A stretch of 7,871 nucleotides of DNA from NCBI GenBank assembly GCA_012961305.1, contig DTZQ01000155.1, forward strand, positions 1 to 7,871, given 5' to 3'. This stretch comes from Armatimonadota bacterium. Lineage in GTDB: Bacteria > Armatimonadota > UBA10988 > DTZQ01. Positions 6,125 to 7,871 of this stretch are shown here, one piece after another. A program made the position numbers and the translations under genes. The notes under the pieces were generated by a model. That model was not told the DNA's origin, did no database searches, and saw only the letters and a program-made list of their open reading frames with translations. Position 1 is the stretch's first letter, and each line of letters begins with the position of its first letter.

Positions 6125-6145
6125 CAGTCAGCATTCAGCCGTCAG
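6125..6145. repeat. Three tandem imperfect heptamers
   Basis: CAGTCAG, CATTCAG and CCGTCAG follow each other with no gap (consensus CNNTCAG). They overlap the predicted larA transcription start, between its -10 box and the ribosome site. They resemble the short tandemly repeated heptamers scattered through some bacterial genomes, and could also be a small operator. Only three units are present. Confidence 0.45.
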
Positions 6146-6149
6146 TCTA

Positions 6150-6178
6150 ATTATACGACACCCTCACCTCCTTGTCAA
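6150..6178 (-). promoter_or_regulatory. Perfect consensus promoter for the larA-type gene
   Basis: On the minus strand TTGACA (6178-6173) and TATAAT (6155-6150) match consensus at every base with a 17-base spacer. The start would be near 6143, giving a leader of about 50 bases before the ATG at 6090. Confidence 0.85.
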
Positions 6179-6206
6179 GCGCATTCCCAAACACTACACT
6201 TTCCCC

Positions 6207-6233
6207 TTGACAAATTTTTTTTTCTGGTATATT
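6207..6233 (+). promoter_or_regulatory. Promoter for the secreted-protein gene, with extended -10
   Basis: TTGACA (6207-6212) is followed 15 bases later by TATATT (6228-6233), preceded by TGG, which gives an extended -10 element that can offset the short spacer. The spacer holds a run of nine T. Its -35 box lies 28 bases from the -35 box of the divergent larA promoter. Transcription would start near 6240, about 80 bases before the ATG at 6323. Confidence 0.65.
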
Positions 6234-6248
6234 GATAGAGAAGGTAGC

Positions 6249-6299
6249 CAGAGGTAATACTGTACGGCGAGTTTGACTTTGTTCAAGCAGTTACCTCTG
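6249..6299 (+). promoter_or_regulatory. Long dyad in the 5' leader of the secreted-protein gene
   Basis: CAGAGGTAA (6249-6257) is the exact reverse complement of TTACCTCTG (6291-6299). Past a 2-base bulge the stem can add CTG/CAG, and the loop contains a further TTGA...TCAA pair. The structure lies wholly within the predicted transcript, 8 bases before the GGAGG ribosome site. It has no T-run, so it is not a simple terminator. It may be a structured regulatory leader or a DNA operator; I do not recognise a known riboswitch. Confidence 0.5.
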
Positions 6300-6322
6300 C
6301 GATGCACAAGGAGGAGACTGCC

Positions 6323-7871
6323 ATGCGCATTCAACTGAGCATGATTGGTTGCTGGTTAGCCTTTTGGGGGACGCTTGCCTCCCGCCTGGGAGCCCAACCG
6401 CCAGAGACCCCACCCCTAACCCCCCTGCCTTTGGACCCGAACATCTCTGTGGCCGTTATCTACGCGGGGGGACACGAGAATGTGGAAACCGGAGAGGTGC
6501 AATGGTTGGAGATGCGGGCAGAAGTGGTTTGGTTCGGCCCCGAGGAGGCGTTGACCTTGGATATCCCCTTCCAACGCTTCCTTTCGGAAGCAGAAGGATA
6601 TCCAGAGGAAGGAGTGTGGGAACCGGTGCGGGATACCTGGGAAATGTGGGTCTTCATCCACGATCGGCGTGGGCGATTGGGCCGGGCAGAAGTATGGGAT
6701 TGGGCGACGAATAAGTTTGTGGGCAAAATCAGGGCCAGTCGGGATGGGAAGAAAATAGAGGGGAGGATTTCCGTGAGCGTGGACGCGGTCTATCAGCAGG
6801 TCAAGGTGTATTCCTCTTCTGGGCCTCTCCTGTTTTGTCTTCGCTCGCGGGGGGGAGAGGTCCAGTATGCCGTATTACCCTGGTGTTTGGGGTTTAAACC
6901 CAATTTGCCTCCTTCCCCCAATTACTGTGGGCCATGCGAGGGCACCCGGCAGGGCCGAGGGGACCCCTACGATGTCACCGGGAAGGAAATATTGCCCATT
7001 GTGGCCTCCACTCTCGGCTACTTGTGCAAAGAATACACCAACGACCAGTCAAGCGCTGGCTCGGTGCAACCAGGAGTGTCCCTCAAGAAACGTAAAATCG
7101 TCAGGAGTTCCGTGGATCAAGGGCTGATGCTCTTGATTGACAACCAGGCCTCCCGGGAGGCCATCGAACAGGCCTCGAAGAATGAGGACCTGACGGAGGT
7201 GCTGGAACCCATCTCCGTGCTGCCCTACAGCGAGGGCGAGGTGTCTTGGAATGTGGCCCTGCACGGGGTGATTGAGGTCTTCATCGGGGTGCCTTATCGG
7301 AGGTGGCAAGGGGCAACGGCTCTGCGGGAGCAGGTAAGACTTGCGGGAGGAACAATGGCTGCCGGATGGTCGCCTGGAGCCGTTAGTGCCGCTGCTCTGG
7401 GGACGTGGCGTTTTTGTCCCCTGCGGTTGGGTTGGACTTTTCGGAGGTTCCCTTTAAGGGCGCAGAAGGCGCAATGGGTGGAGAGACCGCTTTGGGCAAT
7501 GAGAAAGGAGGGGAACCTCCTTTGGCGAGACAAACATTCAAAACTCCTGGCGGCCATCTGGGCCGTAGAGGCCCAGCAAGTGGCTAAAGCCGTAGACCGG
7601 GCTGCCAATTTGATGGCTCCGGTGACCATTCGCCTGAGGGGTGACATCACCTGTCCGGGCGGTGGGCCAGGGTTGATTCCGGGATGGATCGACATTACCG
7701 TCGTGAAAGCCACAACCACGCCCGAGCCGCCGCGGCCTACGGGAGTTGTAGGTGCATACGAGTTAGAGAATGGACTGAAAACTATTGACCTGGGCAAAGG
7801 TTGGGAGTACAAAGTGGAAGGCAGACCTCTGCCCCTCGGTTACGAGCCTCCTACGCCGGTTAACCTCCAAA
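6323..7871 (+). CDS. Secreted protein of unknown function, 3' end missing
   Basis: The frame is open from the ATG at 6323 to the right edge: 516 residues and no stop, so the gene continues beyond the window. AAGGAGGAG (6308-6316) gives a strong ribosome site. Residues 1-24 form a signal peptide (Arg near the start, hydrophobic MIGCWLAFWGTLAS, likely cleavage near LGA-QPP), followed by a Pro-rich linker to about 40. Residues 41-190 look like beta-rich domains. Cysteines include a CGPC at 202-205, but nothing around it is thioredoxin-like. A charged helical stretch spans about 255-295, another helix about 405-432, and the visible end has Pro-rich segments (PEPPRPTG, YEPPTP). I recognise no family. 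Residues about 336-400 have an Arg/Trp-rich, low-plausibility composition, and alternative frames there look protein-like, so a pair of compensating frameshifts is possible. Confidence 0.7.
   Translation, partial: MRIQLSMIGCWLAFWGTLASRLGAQPPETPPLTPLPLDPNISVAVIYAGGHENVETGEVQWLEMRAEVVWFGPEEALTLDIPFQRFLSEAEGYPEEGVWEPVRDTWEMWVFIHDRRGRLGRAEVWDWATNKFVGKIRASRDGKKIEGRISVSVDAVYQQVKVYSSSGPLLFCLRSRGGEVQYAVLPWCLGFKPNLPPSPNYCGPCEGTRQGRGDPYDVTGKEILPIVASTLGYLCKEYTNDQSSAGSVQPGVSLKKRKIVRSSVDQGLMLLIDNQASREAIEQASKNEDLTEVLEPISVLPYSEGEVSWNVALHGVIEVFIGVPYRRWQGATALREQVRLAGGTMAAGWSPGAVSAAALGTWRFCPLRLGWTFRRFPLRAQKAQWVERPLWAMRKEGNLLWRDKHSKLLAAIWAVEAQQVAKAVDRAANLMAPVTIRLRGDITCPGGGPGLIPGWIDITVVKATTTPEPPRPTGVVGAYELENGLKTIDLGKGWEYKVEGRPLPLGYEPPTPVNLQ

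Noticed and set aside
6156..6172. AGGAGGTGA ribosome-site-like sequence on the minus strand
   Set aside because: It lies in the spacer of the larA promoter and is followed only by a four-codon frame, so it would not be in that promoter's transcript.
6926..6937. CGPC motif as evidence for a thioredoxin-like domain
   Set aside because: The surrounding residues lack the thioredoxin Trp, the cis-Pro and the strand pattern; the motif follows a Pro/Asn-rich loop.
7294..7812. A 172-codon open frame on the minus strand
   Set aside because: It is antisense to the long secreted-protein frame, lacks a ribosome site and reads as Arg/Pro/Ser-rich shadow sequence.

Overview
The window comes from a bacterium of moderately high GC with strong Shine-Dalgarno sites and near-consensus sigma-70-type promoters. 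I saw no tRNA, rRNA, insertion sequence or CRISPR array. The gene mix (a CE4-like deacetylase, a LarA-family racemase, stand-alone PqqD-like and McjB-like proteins, and a secreted orphan protein) would suit a deep-branching environmental lineage such as Armatimonadota or a related, possibly thermophilic, group. That placement is a weak inference.

Layout. (1) Bases 1-1203, plus strand: the 3' part of a polysaccharide-deacetylase-like gene that enters from the left edge. (2) Bases 4593 down to 1209, minus strand: a tight five-gene operon. In transcription order it encodes a PqqD-like protein (RiPP-recognition-element fold), a minimal four-helix FtsX-type permease, a LolD/MacB-type ATPase, a metal-dependent amidohydrolase and a small transglutaminase-like protein of the lasso-peptide B2 (McjB C-terminal) type. 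The genes overlap or lie 5-43 bases apart. Two overlapping sigma-70 promoters precede the operon, and its 5' leader holds a possible 31-codon peptide ORF. The operon converges on the deacetylase gene with only a few bases between them. (3) Bases 6090 down to 4819, minus strand: a complete LarA-family (nickel-pincer lactate racemase) gene with its own perfect TTGACA-17-TATAAT promoter. (4) Bases 6091-6322: a divergent promoter region with back-to-back promoters, three tandem heptamers and a long dyad in the rightward 5' leader. (5) Base 6323 to the right edge, plus strand: a long open frame for a secreted protein of unknown function with no stop in the window, so the gene is cut by the edge.

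The most interesting unit is the five-gene operon. PqqD-like leader-binding proteins (B1/RRE) and McjB-type cysteine proteases (B2) are the two halves of the leader peptidase in lasso-peptide and related RiPP pathways. Here they open and close an operon that also carries an exporter-like ABC pair and an amidohydrolase, but no cyclase, radical-SAM enzyme or obvious precursor. This may be an unusual peptide maturation/export system, or a non-RiPP use of these folds. The sequence supports the architecture but does not prove the function.
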